Shown: positions 53,547 to 62,848 of the stretch, piece after piece
How positions within the stretch are numbered: the first letter of the stretch is position 1
Layout of the letters: each line of letters starts with the position of its first letter
DNA from: Burkholderia sp. 4M9327F10
GTDB lineage: Bacteria > Pseudomonadota > Gammaproteobacteria > Burkholderiales > Burkholderiaceae
Assembly: GCF_005503145.1 (NCBI RefSeq)
Contig: NZ_SCNV01000027.1
Coordinates: 41,846-105,845, forward strand
DNA length: 64,000 nucleotides
Direction of reading: 5' to 3'
Notes under the pieces: generated by a model
The model's database searches: none
What the model saw: only the letters and a program-made list of their open reading frames with translations
What the model was told of the DNA's origin: nothing
Position numbers and translations under genes: made by a program

Positions 53547-54260
53547 ATGATGCGCGCAATCATACTTGCTGGCGGTAAAGGTACCAGACTTCGACCGTAT
53601 ACAACGTTGATCCCAAAGCCTCTCGTCCCGTTGGGTGGAAAATATTCCATTCTCGAAATTATTATCATGCAACTGGCGAAGGTCGGGGTTACTCATATTA
53701 CTCTGGCAGTTAATCATCTCTCGCATCTTATTGTTTCTTACTTTGGTGATGGATCGAGATTCGGTTTGAAGATTGACTACTCACTGGAGGAGGGCGAGCT
53801 AAGTACGATTGGTCCGTTAACTCTCATTGATGATTTGCCCGAAAATTTCCTTGTGATGAATGGAGATATTCTTTGCAATCTCGATTATCGGAAATTTTTT
53901 GAGCAACATGTTAATTCGGGAAGTCAGATTTCAGTTTCGGCGTACAAACGCGAGGTTAAGATCGATTTTGGTGTGCTCAGGTATAACGAGGCACGTCAGC
54001 TAACCGGATTCGAAGAAAAGCCAATCATCGATGTTGATGTAAGTATGGGAATTTATTGCATAAATCGCTCCGTCATCAATGAGCTACCACGCGGAGCGGT
54101 ATACGGTTTTGATAATCTCATGCTTGACGGAATTAAAAATTCTCGTCGCATCGACATCTGTCCGTTTTCGGGATATTGGTTGGACATCGGCCGGCCAGAC
54201 GATTATCAATACGCGGACGAAAACTTCGTTGAATTGTCAGAGAAACTGGGCATCTCTTGA
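53547..54260 (+). CDS. sugar-1-phosphate nucleotidyltransferase
   Basis: A 237-residue GT-A-type nucleotidyltransferase: IILAGGKGTRLRPYTTLIPKPLVPLGGKY at the N-terminus, LVMNGDILCNLDY for the metal site, GFEEKP and WLDIGRPDDYQYADENF at the C-terminus. It starts eight bases after the dehydratase stop at two adjacent ATGs with GAGGCG before them. The base is unknown; relatives use GTP, CTP or dTTP. It probably makes the nucleotide sugar for the dehydratase. The gene is visibly more AT-rich than those upstream of 52 kb. Confidence 0.85.
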   Translation: MMRAIILAGGKGTRLRPYTTLIPKPLVPLGGKYSILEIIIMQLAKVGVTHITLAVNHLSHLIVSYFGDGSRFGLKIDYSLEEGELSTIGPLTLIDDLPENFLVMNGDILCNLDYRKFFEQHVNSGSQISVSAYKREVKIDFGVLRYNEARQLTGFEEKPIIDVDVSMGIYCINRSVINELPRGAVYGFDNLMLDGIKNSRRIDICPFSGYWLDIGRPDDYQYADENFVELSEKLGIS

Positions 54261-55129
54261 TGAAAACCGTCCTGGTTACAGGAGGAAATGGAGCGCTTGC
54301 GCGGAGCGTGACGGGATATCTGGAGGCGATCGGTGACTATCGAGTGATCGTTAGTACTCGATCGGGAGATGGGTCTTCTGTGCAACTAAACGTTTGCGAT
54401 ACTCCACAACTTTCCGCAACACTAGAGAGGACTGCTCCAGACGTCGTCATACATCTCGCCGCTACCTTCGGGAATGAGTTTTCGGATGCCTATGCCGTCA
54501 ATGTGGATAGCACGCGACATTTGCTCGACGCGGTAGAACGTTCGAATTCCAAGGCACGTGTAATTTTGGCCGGGTCGGCAGCCGAATACGGCGCCGTAGA
54601 GCCCTCTGACAACCCGGTTTCAGAAACGAGAGCGTTAAATCCCGTATCCGTGTACGGCTTGACCAAAGCGTGGCAAACGCAACTGGCGACCGTTTACGCG
54701 GCTCGAGGCGTTGACGTTGTCGTCGCCCGGATTTTCAATCTCGAAGGCCGAGGCTTGTCTGAACGACTATTTGTCGGGCGCGTATATCGGCAAATTGAGG
54801 AAGTGGTGCAGGGTCGGCGATCTACCATCGACGTGGGTCCCTTATCCGCGACACGAGACTATTTGAGGCTGGACGATGCTGCGGAGCAAATCGCCGCGGT
54901 CATGGCCCACGGCGAAGCCGGGTGCGTCTATCACGTTGCAAGTGGTAGACCACTCACGATGCGGGAGTTACTGGAGCGCAATCTGGCCGAGCATGGGCTC
55001 GATATGCAGATCGTCCGCGAAGCTCCTGCGTTATCAAATCGAACCGGATATGATGTCCCGGTCATTTACGCGAATGTGGCGCGAACTGCAATGCTTTTAG
55101 AAACTTGGAGGGCGCGTGGAAAAGCTTAA
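54260..55129 (+). CDS. NAD(P)-dependent sugar-nucleotide reductase/epimerase
   Basis: A 289-residue SDR. The cofactor motif is VTGGNGALARSV (a variant lacking the standard second glycine spacing), with HLAATFGNEFSDAY, LAGSAAEYGAVEP and the Tyr-x3-Lys site YGLTK (Tyr132, Lys136). Start ATG 54260 shares its A with the previous stop (TGATG). It likely reduces the 4-keto sugar made by the LegB-like dehydratase, giving a 6-deoxy sugar nucleotide. The exact stereochemistry cannot be read. Confidence 0.8.
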   Translation: MKTVLVTGGNGALARSVTGYLEAIGDYRVIVSTRSGDGSSVQLNVCDTPQLSATLERTAPDVVIHLAATFGNEFSDAYAVNVDSTRHLLDAVERSNSKARVILAGSAAEYGAVEPSDNPVSETRALNPVSVYGLTKAWQTQLATVYAARGVDVVVARIFNLEGRGLSERLFVGRVYRQIEEVVQGRRSTIDVGPLSATRDYLRLDDAAEQIAAVMAHGEAGCVYHVASGRPLTMRELLERNLAEHGLDMQIVREAPALSNRTGYDVPVIYANVARTAMLLETWRARGKA

Positions 55130-56069
55130 GATCTCTGTCGTTACCCCTGTATTCAACGAGGAAGAGGTTATAGGCCATTTTCACGACCGAACTCGCGCTG
55201 TCCTGGACTCGCTACCCAATATAGAGGCAACGATCGTGTTTGTTCTGGATCGTTGCACGGATAACTCTCTAGCTGTGTTGCGGGAAATCGTTCGGCGTGA
55301 TTCCAAATCCAAACTGATCGCGTTGTCGTCCCGCTTTGGCCATCAGATGTCACTGCTCGCGGGTATCGAGAAATCACTCGATGCTGACGCGATCATCATG
55401 ATGGATAGCGATTTGCAACATCCACCGGAGTTGATCCCGAGAATGCTTTCTGTATACCAGCGAGGCTTTGACGTGGTGTATACCACGCGCCAGGAGAATG
55501 GGGGCGCGGGATTGATCAGGGAGGCCGTGGGTAAGACATTTTATAAATTGCTTTCGAAGATTTCGAATGTACCGATAACGGCAAATGCTGCGGATTTTCG
55601 TCTCATATCGAAACGAGTAGCCAGTGTTTTGGTTAACGGTTTTGGCGAGCAAAATCTCTTCCTTCGAGGCATTATTCCATGGATGGGATTCAATCAGGTT
55701 GGAATCGAATATATTGCGGAACCGAGGTTTGCCGGGAAATCGAAATATTCATTGTCCAGGATGATCCGGCTGGCCGCGGACGGCATTTTATCTTTCAGCA
55801 CTAAGCCTTTACAGATTGGGATATTTGTGGGGGTAGGATTTGCTTGCCTGGCGTTTTTGTTTTCAATATATGCCATAGTAAGTTATTTCATTGATCGTTC
55901 CATACCTAGTGGCTGGACCACTATCGCGGTTTTATTGCTTTTGTTTAGCGGTGTGCAATTGATCGTTATAGGTGTGCTTGGTTCATATATCGGTGGGATA
56001 TATCAGGAAGTCAAGCGTCGTCCTCGTTATATAATAGAGGAGGAGATTTATCATGACGAAGCGCGTTGA
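55116..56069 (+). CDS. GtrB-like polyprenyl-phosphate glycosyltransferase (GT2)
   Basis: A 317-residue protein starting at GTG 55116 with GGAGGG before it. The GT2 domain has VVTPVFNEEE, VLDRCTDNS and DSDLQHP (97-103), then SRFGHQMSLLAGI; two membrane helices follow at about 233-257 and 268-295, and the protein ends in VKRRPRYIIEE. This is the GtrB/ArnC architecture: it loads the sugar onto undecaprenyl phosphate at the cytoplasmic face. It overlaps the reductase gene by 14 bases and the methyltransferase gene by 17. Confidence 0.88.
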   Translation: MEKLKISVVTPVFNEEEVIGHFHDRTRAVLDSLPNIEATIVFVLDRCTDNSLAVLREIVRRDSKSKLIALSSRFGHQMSLLAGIEKSLDADAIIMMDSDLQHPPELIPRMLSVYQRGFDVVYTTRQENGGAGLIREAVGKTFYKLLSKISNVPITANAADFRLISKRVASVLVNGFGEQNLFLRGIIPWMGFNQVGIEYIAEPRFAGKSKYSLSRMIRLAADGILSFSTKPLQIGIFVGVGFACLAFLFSIYAIVSYFIDRSIPSGWTTIAVLLLLFSGVQLIVIGVLGSYIGGIYQEVKRRPRYIIEEEIYHDEAR

Positions 56070-56736
56070 TTTTGATAAGTATACCGATAACTATAACGAA
56101 TTGCTCGGTGAGAAAACGCAATTTTTCTCATCGAATGATGAATATTTTGCGCGTTATAAGATTGATTTGGTTCGGAAAGCGGTCAAAACTCCGGTAAAAC
56201 GCGTCCTCGAATTTGGCTGCGGAATTGGTCGCAACATTCCATTTCTGCAGCAAGCCTTCGATCAGGCGACCGTGGTTGGATCAGACATATCGAGAGCTAG
56301 TCTTGATGTGGCGGAGCGCGAAAATCCGGGCGTTGAATTTATCTGTGAGGAAGATGCCACGACTCCTATGGGAAAATTCGATCTCATTTTTGTTGCTGGG
56401 GTATTCCATCATATTCCCGTCGATCAGCGGATATCGGCTGCGAGCACTTTGCGAGATCGGCTGACGCAAGCCGGAGATATTTTCGTTTTCGAGCACAACC
56501 CTTATAACCCGGTGACGCGTCGAATCGTCGATACATGCCCTTATGACGAAGATGCCGTGCTGTTGAACCCGGCTGAGCTTAAAAACACTCTGCGCGCCGC
56601 GAATTTGCTGGTTAGCCGCTCGGAATATTGTCTCTTCGTGCCGCCTCGTTTTTCGATGCTGGCTGGCCTGGAAACAAAACTCGGTTGGTTACCGCTTGGC
56701 GGGCAATATTGGGTGCGAGCCAGGCATAACACATGA
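56053..56736 (+). CDS. class-I SAM-dependent methyltransferase
   Basis: A 227-residue methyltransferase with motif I RVLEFGCGIGRN (49-60), SDISRASLD for the SAM ribose contact and FDLIFVAGVFHHIP as motif IV region. No membrane helix. Embedded between a GtrB-like and a GtrA-like gene, it probably methylates the sugar or its lipid-linked form. It overlaps its neighbours at both ends (17 bases upstream, four downstream). Target unknown. Confidence 0.85.
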   Translation: MTKRVDFDKYTDNYNELLGEKTQFFSSNDEYFARYKIDLVRKAVKTPVKRVLEFGCGIGRNIPFLQQAFDQATVVGSDISRASLDVAERENPGVEFICEEDATTPMGKFDLIFVAGVFHHIPVDQRISAASTLRDRLTQAGDIFVFEHNPYNPVTRRIVDTCPYDEDAVLLNPAELKNTLRAANLLVSRSEYCLFVPPRFSMLAGLETKLGWLPLGGQYWVRARHNT

Positions 56737-57113
56737 AGCAATTTGTTCGTTTCCTTTTGGTTGGATTGTTTAATACGGGATTTGGTTATTGCATAATTTT
56801 CTTTTTCATGTATGCAATAAAATTTTCGCCTGAAATAAGTAACGTTCTTGGTTATGCGATTGCTCTTGCTGGGTCGTATGTCTTAAACCGAAAATTTACG
56901 TTTGAGAGTAATAAAAAACGCACAGGTGAGATTTTTAAATTCCTTGTCGTTTTTTCGATCGCCTACAGCGCTAATTTCGCATTTTTGGTTTTTCTAATTC
57001 ACATTGTGAATTTCAATAAAGGGTTGAGCCAAATTTTAGCGGGCGTTTTATATGTCGGCGTTTCGTTTTTTATGAATAAATACTATGTATTTAAAGCGCC
57101 GATTTCAAGCTGA
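56733..57113 (+). CDS. GtrA-family membrane protein (putative flippase)
   Basis: A 126-residue protein with four predicted helices. It starts KQFVRFLLVGLFNTGFGYCI and contains SYVLNRKFTFESNKKRTGE and FMNKYYVFKAP, the GtrA hallmarks. GtrA proteins are thought to flip polyprenyl-phosphate sugars to the periplasm. The gene is strongly AT-rich. It lies between the GtrB-like/methyltransferase pair and the YfhO-like gene, giving a gtrA-gtrB-gtr(type)-like set. Confidence 0.88.
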   Translation: MKQFVRFLLVGLFNTGFGYCIIFFFMYAIKFSPEISNVLGYAIALAGSYVLNRKFTFESNKKRTGEIFKFLVVFSIAYSANFAFLVFLIHIVNFNKGLSQILAGVLYVGVSFFMNKYYVFKAPISS

Positions 57114-57131
57114 TCGAGGCACGAGGGGAAA

Positions 57132-59408
57132 ATGATAAAAATATTTCGTCGGAATTTATTGTTAGCGGTGACCTTGATAGCCGTGTTCGGTCTGTTTTTA
57201 AGACACGCATTTTCTCACGATCGTTCATTCGGACTTTATAGGGATAACGAAGACTTTCTCGGACCGCTCCTGTCCACGATGTCGACGGCTGTGCGTCACG
57301 GAGTTTGGCCGCTTAGAACAGATACCTTTCTCGGTGGACTTCCGTTTTACGATCTTCCTCAACTGTCGGCGTTCTACCCGTTCTATTTCACGTGGCTCCC
57401 GTTATTTCGAACGCCATTCGATACGATGTATTCAATGCATTGGATCGTTTTGATGCACATCTTGATCGCAGAGATCAACATGTGTATTTTACTGCGCGAA
57501 GTCGGGGTATCTCGCTTATCGGCTGTCCTCGGCGCTGCGCTATTTGCCTTTAGTGCGAACAGTTTCATCTACGCCTACTGGATAAACATCGTTGCGCCCT
57601 ATGCCTGGCTGCCACTATACCTCACTGGCCTTGTTGGAATTTTGAACGGCAAACAGCAGCGACGATATCCGCTAATGGCTATCGGCGGTATGGTGATGCT
57701 TGTTTTCGCTTCGCCGGCGCAGCCTTTGATACATGCGTTATTTTTGACCGCGGTATTTTTCGTCGTTAAGGTTGTGAGTGATAGGATAAACGGGCAAGGA
57801 ATACGCGAGATCACGCGCCGAGCCGCCGGAGTGGTGATTATTGGAGTCTTGAGCCTGTTGATCGTCTCACCGGTACTTACACCGGTGATTTTGAATTTGA
57901 ATGACATGATTAGATGGATTGGGAATTTCCCTGCGGTGATCGGGAACTCCCCCATCCCATTTAATGCGTTTACAGAGGATCAGCTGACCGTTACACAACT
58001 TGGTGGTGCCTTGTTTAAAATGGAAGGTCTCAAAGTGGGCCAGCAATTCGTCGGCCTGATTCCTTTCTCGCTCGCGGCTGTCGCTGTGGCGTGGCGACCT
58101 CGATCGTGGTTTGTGCAGGTAATGGCGTTTACTGCTGTCTACTCATTTTTATCGGCAGCAGGTACTAATTTAGGGCTGGGGTACATTAATTACTATTTGC
58201 CCATATTAAATAAGATACGTGAACCGAGCCGCTTCCTGTTTCTGTTTCAGTTTGCGGTTGCTGCTTTAGCCTCTGTAGGCCTCGATGAATTGCGCTCACG
58301 TATCTGCTTGCGTATCGATAAATCAAGACTTAAAGTCTTGATTGCGCCATTTGTAATTCTGATCGGTATTGCAATTGTCGCCGCAATAATCGGTAGACAG
58401 GAAATCATTGCGCGAGTACCGACCGCTTTAACTATTTTATTGACCTGCGCGTTGGTTTCCTTGACATTGCTCATTCATATTTCACCGACCGAATCTCGGG
58501 CGTTGTTTGTGGCATGCAGTTGGGCGGTGACCGCCTTGATACTACAGACCATGGAAGTACATTGGATACCTTTCAGTGTCCCGAAGGAAAGTCAATATCT
58601 CATTACGAATGCCTCCGAACTCGATCGAGCCTTGTCGCGCGTCGCGGCATTGGATCCTGGTCGGAATTACAGGGTGATATTTGAAGGAGAAATTGATAAA
58701 CAACAGGCTTCCATGCTTGCCTCGTACCGGGGAATTCGAACGTTAAATGCATACGTTAACCCTGCACCATATCGTCAGTTCAGCGAGATGTATTATCAAG
58801 GGCCAAGCGCGGATAATTATTTTTTTGTGCTTGGTGCGAAATTTATGATCTGCGATGTTTGCAACCCTGATGCTGTGAGAGGGTATAGGCGTATTGAAGA
58901 TGTCGGCCGCTACGCGATATATGAGGCAGAAGCTGTGTCGCCGCATGGTTATTTGAAAACTTCAATCGATGGGTATTTTAAATCCATTGATCAATTTAAA
59001 AAGGAAACTACGAACATTAATCCGGAGGGTGGAGTTTTGTTTCTGGGAAATGATTCACTAGTGACCCTGCCGCAGAGAGGTGTAACGGGACAAGATTGTG
59101 ATCTGGTTGAGAAGGAGAGAACCGTCACCTATGATCGCTTTGAAACGTCATGTCCAGCGCAAAGTGTATTGGTATTGAATGAGTTTTTTGATAAGTCGTG
59201 GGCAGCGTATCTGGACGGCGAGCGCGTGAAAGTTTTCGAGGTTAATGGTAACCAGTTGGGAGTGGCTTTGCCGGGCGGTGCGCATTTTGTTGAGTTTAAA
59301 TACGTTCCAGATTATTTCAAAAAGATATTGTTGTTGATGCTAGTTGGAGTTTTAACTGCCTGTATTTACATTTTTTATTTTGGTAGGCGGCGTGTCGGCC
59401 GACCGTAA
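57132..59408 (+). CDS. YfhO-like polytopic membrane protein, probable GT-C transferase
   Basis: A 758-residue protein with about twelve helices in the first 500 residues and a large soluble C-terminal portion ending in one more helix (about 730-750). After the first helix comes GLYRDNEDFLGPLL, an Asp/Glu-rich loop expected for GT-C catalysis. The C-terminal LVLNEFFDKSWAAYLDGERVKVFEVNG is the YfhO signature. It begins 18 bases after gtrA. As the third component it probably transfers the lipid-linked sugar to the polymer in the periplasm (inference). Confidence 0.8.
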   Translation: MIKIFRRNLLLAVTLIAVFGLFLRHAFSHDRSFGLYRDNEDFLGPLLSTMSTAVRHGVWPLRTDTFLGGLPFYDLPQLSAFYPFYFTWLPLFRTPFDTMYSMHWIVLMHILIAEINMCILLREVGVSRLSAVLGAALFAFSANSFIYAYWINIVAPYAWLPLYLTGLVGILNGKQQRRYPLMAIGGMVMLVFASPAQPLIHALFLTAVFFVVKVVSDRINGQGIREITRRAAGVVIIGVLSLLIVSPVLTPVILNLNDMIRWIGNFPAVIGNSPIPFNAFTEDQLTVTQLGGALFKMEGLKVGQQFVGLIPFSLAAVAVAWRPRSWFVQVMAFTAVYSFLSAAGTNLGLGYINYYLPILNKIREPSRFLFLFQFAVAALASVGLDELRSRICLRIDKSRLKVLIAPFVILIGIAIVAAIIGRQEIIARVPTALTILLTCALVSLTLLIHISPTESRALFVACSWAVTALILQTMEVHWIPFSVPKESQYLITNASELDRALSRVAALDPGRNYRVIFEGEIDKQQASMLASYRGIRTLNAYVNPAPYRQFSEMYYQGPSADNYFFVLGAKFMICDVCNPDAVRGYRRIEDVGRYAIYEAEAVSPHGYLKTSIDGYFKSIDQFKKETTNINPEGGVLFLGNDSLVTLPQRGVTGQDCDLVEKERTVTYDRFETSCPAQSVLVLNEFFDKSWAAYLDGERVKVFEVNGNQLGVALPGGAHFVEFKYVPDYFKKILLLMLVGVLTACIYIFYFGRRRVGRP

Positions 59409-59771
59409 CGAAGAATTTTTATTAACGAATTTGATGGAGGCTATGAGGTTCGGCTGCCTCAAAAAGTCGCTTCTACGTTTCAGCTCATTGGAGTGACAAG
59501 AGGGCATTCATCAGGGAGGAGCTACCGCTAAAGGTAGCTCGTCACTTCCAACTGTAGGTCGATCGACGTTGGTTCAAGCGAGGCCCTGCGGCGCAGGAAG
59601 GCGGATTTTGTCGCAACTTGAGGATGAGCCGGATCGGAAGCCGTAGTTTCGATGTGAAGGCGTTGATGCGGCCTCCACCGCCTAACTTCGTGCTCTGGCC
59701 GCGTACCCCGCTTCGAACCTGCGCTCGTCACCGCCGCGCGAGAGTTTCGCGCACCGGCACGCATCCGACTT
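59409..59771. other. 363-base intergenic region between convergent genes
   Basis: No gene I can support. It holds a perfect stem-loop GAGCTACC (59519-59526) - GCTAAA - GGTAGCTC (59533-59540) without a clear U-tract, which could end the YfhO transcript. The part from about 59560 to 59770 is GC-rich, unlike the AT-rich gene before it, and may be a decayed remnant of mobile or other DNA, but no transposase or terminal repeats are recognisable. Confidence 0.55.
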
Positions 59772-61271
59772 CTAGTAGACCCCGGTCGTGACGTAAAAAG
59801 CAGGCGCGCCATCAATTCGGTTGTATGTCTTCGTTTCAACGTCGTGAAGCCCCTTCTCTGTCAAAGCAGCGTTGTACTTTGACGCGTCAGAAGCCTTCCA
59901 GAAGGCTACCCGTACACGGTCACATTGGCATTTCGATTTATCGATCTGCCCTGTTTCGAGAACATAAGGTATGCGGTTCTCGGTCAAAAGTACGAACGGC
60001 ATGAAAAATCCCCAATCTGGGAAAACATATAACGTCTTTGGCTCGCTCAGAGCGTCATTTGCAAGTGTGGTTGTGGCTGCAGTCGTCAAATTGGTGCCCC
60101 CAGTCAACCGGAGTTTGCGGTAAAAATTATCGCCCTGGTGAAGATTCCCCGCGAAAAAGACGAGAGCGCACGCTGTTGCAATCCAAATCGACGATCGGCT
60201 CTTGATCACTTCAGCGAGTGTCATAGCCAGCAATAAATAGGCGACTGGGACTAGCACGCTGAAATGGTGCGCCCAGAGACGACTGCCCAAAATGATTCCA
60301 AAGATGAGGTATGAAATTGGCAGCAAAAAAACCAGAAAGCGACGTTCGCGTTTGAGCAGTGCAATTGCCACAAGAAATACCGCGATGAACCCCCCGGCTT
60401 TAATAGTCCCCCATATGCCGCCGACACTTTGTCCGAAGATCATGAATTCATTTCCGGCGTTAGTGATTGCGAGATACGCGGCGCTTAAGGTGTACTTGAG
60501 ACTTGCCCATGCCGAGAGCTTCGACGATAGCGGAGCGAGATCTTGCGTAGCATGACGTAGCCATTCGATAGCTTGGGGGAATCCGCCAAGAGCACTTTCG
60601 AGCGACGCATAGCCCGCGACGTAAGGGAGTACACCTACAAAGCAACCTAAAATCCACACGGCAGGTTTGCGGTCGGGGCGGCTGAGCATCAGGATCAACA
60701 TCGCGGGGCCAAAGAAACCAAGAACGAAGTATCCGTAAGTGGCTAGTCCGAGAAACATTCCTGAGAGAAAAAAGCCAATACGGCTACCGTACCAAAGAGC
60801 AGCGAGACTGGCGAAAAGCCACATTTCTCCACCCAGGATTATGTAGAACTGCGTTCGGAAGGAAGCAATAAAGGCGATGTCCGTCGCCAGTAAAGCCGCA
60901 CCAATGAATGCAGCGATTCGGTTACGCGTAGCGAGCACCGTAATCAGATATAGCAACGCGACGGTCGCTGCTCCAAACAGGGCCTGTGAGATGCGCACCG
61001 ATGTCACGCTGACTCCAAGGAGACGAAACGTGATTAGGTCAACGTAGTAATTCTGGACGCCGTGATACAGGCTGCCCAAGATCGGAAACACCGCGGTAGG
61101 TATTACCCATGCTGGATTCTGTAGACCTGGATTTAGGGTTTGCGCGGCCAGGTAGTCGGGGTTTACCGCATCCATATAGAGTCCCGGCAGCTCGACCTGG
61201 CGCAGCACGCCTAGCCAAAAGATCAGCATCAGCAGGAAGATGCCTATTACGTCGTTTTTTGTAAGTTTCAT
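59772..61271 (-). CDS. GT-C-type membrane glycosyltransferase (GT39/ArnT-like)
   Basis: A 499-residue protein with about eleven helices; ATG 61271 gives MKLTKNDVIGIFLLMLIFWLG. The first periplasmic loop holds acidic residues (YMDAVNPDY, Asp34 and Asp39), the GT-C catalytic position, and LIGHT-like loops such as RTQFYIILGGEMWLF follow. The C-terminal 110 residues are a soluble periplasmic domain. It may attach a lipid-linked sugar to the exported polymer or to lipid A. It is on the strand opposite to the YfhO-like gene, so it belongs to a separate transcript with the MBOAT gene upstream. Donor and acceptor unknown. Confidence 0.72.
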   Translation of the reverse strand: MKLTKNDVIGIFLLMLIFWLGVLRQVELPGLYMDAVNPDYLAAQTLNPGLQNPAWVIPTAVFPILGSLYHGVQNYYVDLITFRLLGVSVTSVRISQALFGAATVALLYLITVLATRNRIAAFIGAALLATDIAFIASFRTQFYIILGGEMWLFASLAALWYGSRIGFFLSGMFLGLATYGYFVLGFFGPAMLILMLSRPDRKPAVWILGCFVGVLPYVAGYASLESALGGFPQAIEWLRHATQDLAPLSSKLSAWASLKYTLSAAYLAITNAGNEFMIFGQSVGGIWGTIKAGGFIAVFLVAIALLKRERRFLVFLLPISYLIFGIILGSRLWAHHFSVLVPVAYLLLAMTLAEVIKSRSSIWIATACALVFFAGNLHQGDNFYRKLRLTGGTNLTTAATTTLANDALSEPKTLYVFPDWGFFMPFVLLTENRIPYVLETGQIDKSKCQCDRVRVAFWKASDASKYNAALTEKGLHDVETKTYNRIDGAPAFYVTTGVY

Positions 61272-61438
61272 CGGAGTCTCGTGACCACATGGATTCGCGA
61301 AAGGCAAGATTCTAACCGGTAGGCAACCCGCCAAGGACCCATCGCAGACGAGCGCCCCGGCCGCGGCCTACGAGAGTGATCCACCTTGATAGTCACCGAC
61401 CGGCAAAGGACGCGCATCGCTAAGGTTAGCGCTACCAG

Positions 61439-62845
61439 TTAAAACTTAAAGTAGATAAACGGTACGTGTAAATCGAATTGTCCAAACAGCTCCATGGACA
61501 CAAGTGCCAAGCCTACCGGAACCCCGATGAGTGGATACGGCAAGCTTTCGGTCAGCCAGCGTTGGATTCTCCGGTTGCCATCGGCGATGCACCACAATGC
61601 ACTGACCGCGAGTAGCAGCCAATAGTGTTGGTTCGATCCCGCAATACTCAACACTTTTATCGAAAACAACTGCTTCAATACGACTGAAGTCGTGGCGAAG
61701 TCGACAGATCTAAACGGTATCCACGCGATAGCGACGCAAACGAAGGTCAACATGCCACCGAGCAGTGTCGTCGCAGGGCGAATCGCGGGTGCAACAGCGA
61801 TATGCGGTTTGATTCGGTGGCCCCAGCAACGATGAACGCAGAGCATAGCACCGTGTGCCAAGCCCCAAACCATGAAGTTCCAGCTCGCGCCGTGCCAAAG
61901 GCCACCGAGTCCCATAACGATCATCAGGTTTAGATAAGTACGGGATGGCCCAACTCGATTCCCCCCAAGGGAGATGTACAGATAGTCGCGTAACCACGAA
62001 GACAGCGAGATGTGCCAACGGCGCCAGAAATCAGCGATGTTGGTGGCCAGGTACGGACGCTCAAAGTTCGAGGGAAATTTGAACCCGAGAAGCGCCGCGC
62101 ACCCGCGGGCTATGTCTGTATAACCAGCGAAGTCGAAATAAATCTGCATTGCAAAGGCGATAATTCCGATCGCTGGCGCTACGGCGCTGGTAGCCGGGTC
62201 ATTGAAATAATCATTGGCCACTACCGCAAAGAAATCTGCAAATATTATCTTCTTGATAAGTCCTTTGATTATCTGACATGCAGACCAACTGATATCCTCG
62301 ATCGTTGGTCTGAAATTTTTCCCTACCTGTGGGAAAAAATTTTCAGGTCGAATAATCGGCCCCGCAACTAAGTGGGGGAAGAAAGAAATGAAAAGTGAGA
62401 AATCGGTGAGGCTGCGAACGGCTCGAATGTCCTTGCGGTATATGTCAACGCAGTAAGCTATGCCTTCGAAGGTGAAAAAGCTAATCCCGACCGGGAGAAT
62501 GATATGCAGACTAAGTGACTGATCGCTCAGATGTAGCGCTTCAGCGAATGAGCCAACGAAAAAATTGAAATACTTGAAGAATCCGAGCACCACGAGGTTT
62601 AGCACAACCGCCAGGCTGACGAATGCTTTGCGTTTATGTTCGGCAGCGTCTTCAATGCATATGCCAAGTGCATAGTTTGCGACGGTAGAGGCTGCAAGTA
62701 GTATCGAAAAACGCGGATCCCAGCATGAATAAAACACGTAGCTGGATATAACTATCGCGATGCGGCGAGTGTTCGGCTTACTCGCAACGAGCACGCAGCA
62801 TACGATCGCGAAAAATATCCAGTATTCAAATGAGTTGAACTGCAT
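61439..62845 (-). CDS. MBOAT-family O-acyltransferase (AlgI-like)
   Basis: A 468-residue membrane protein with about eleven helices. Family motifs are intact: PVGISFFTFEGIAYCVDIYR, DFWRRWHISL (272-281) and GGLWHGASWNF with the catalytic-type His318. Such enzymes move acyl (usually acetyl) groups across the membrane onto a polysaccharide, with an SGNH partner completing transfer. The SGNH-like gene lies immediately upstream on the same strand, three bases away. O-acetylation of the polymer made by this locus is the likely role (inference). Confidence 0.9.
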   Translation of the reverse strand: MQFNSFEYWIFFAIVCCVLVASKPNTRRIAIVISSYVFYSCWDPRFSILLAASTVANYALGICIEDAAEHKRKAFVSLAVVLNLVVLGFFKYFNFFVGSFAEALHLSDQSLSLHIILPVGISFFTFEGIAYCVDIYRKDIRAVRSLTDFSLFISFFPHLVAGPIIRPENFFPQVGKNFRPTIEDISWSACQIIKGLIKKIIFADFFAVVANDYFNDPATSAVAPAIGIIAFAMQIYFDFAGYTDIARGCAALLGFKFPSNFERPYLATNIADFWRRWHISLSSWLRDYLYISLGGNRVGPSRTYLNLMIVMGLGGLWHGASWNFMVWGLAHGAMLCVHRCWGHRIKPHIAVAPAIRPATTLLGGMLTFVCVAIAWIPFRSVDFATTSVVLKQLFSIKVLSIAGSNQHYWLLLAVSALWCIADGNRRIQRWLTESLPYPLIGVPVGLALVSMELFGQFDLHVPFIYFKF

Positions 62846-62848
62846 AAA

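Noticed and set aside
59528..59839. Frame of 103 residues, considered as transposase remnant
   Set aside because: No transposase motif, no terminal repeats and overlap with the GT-C 3' end; left as an unexplained intergenic stretch.
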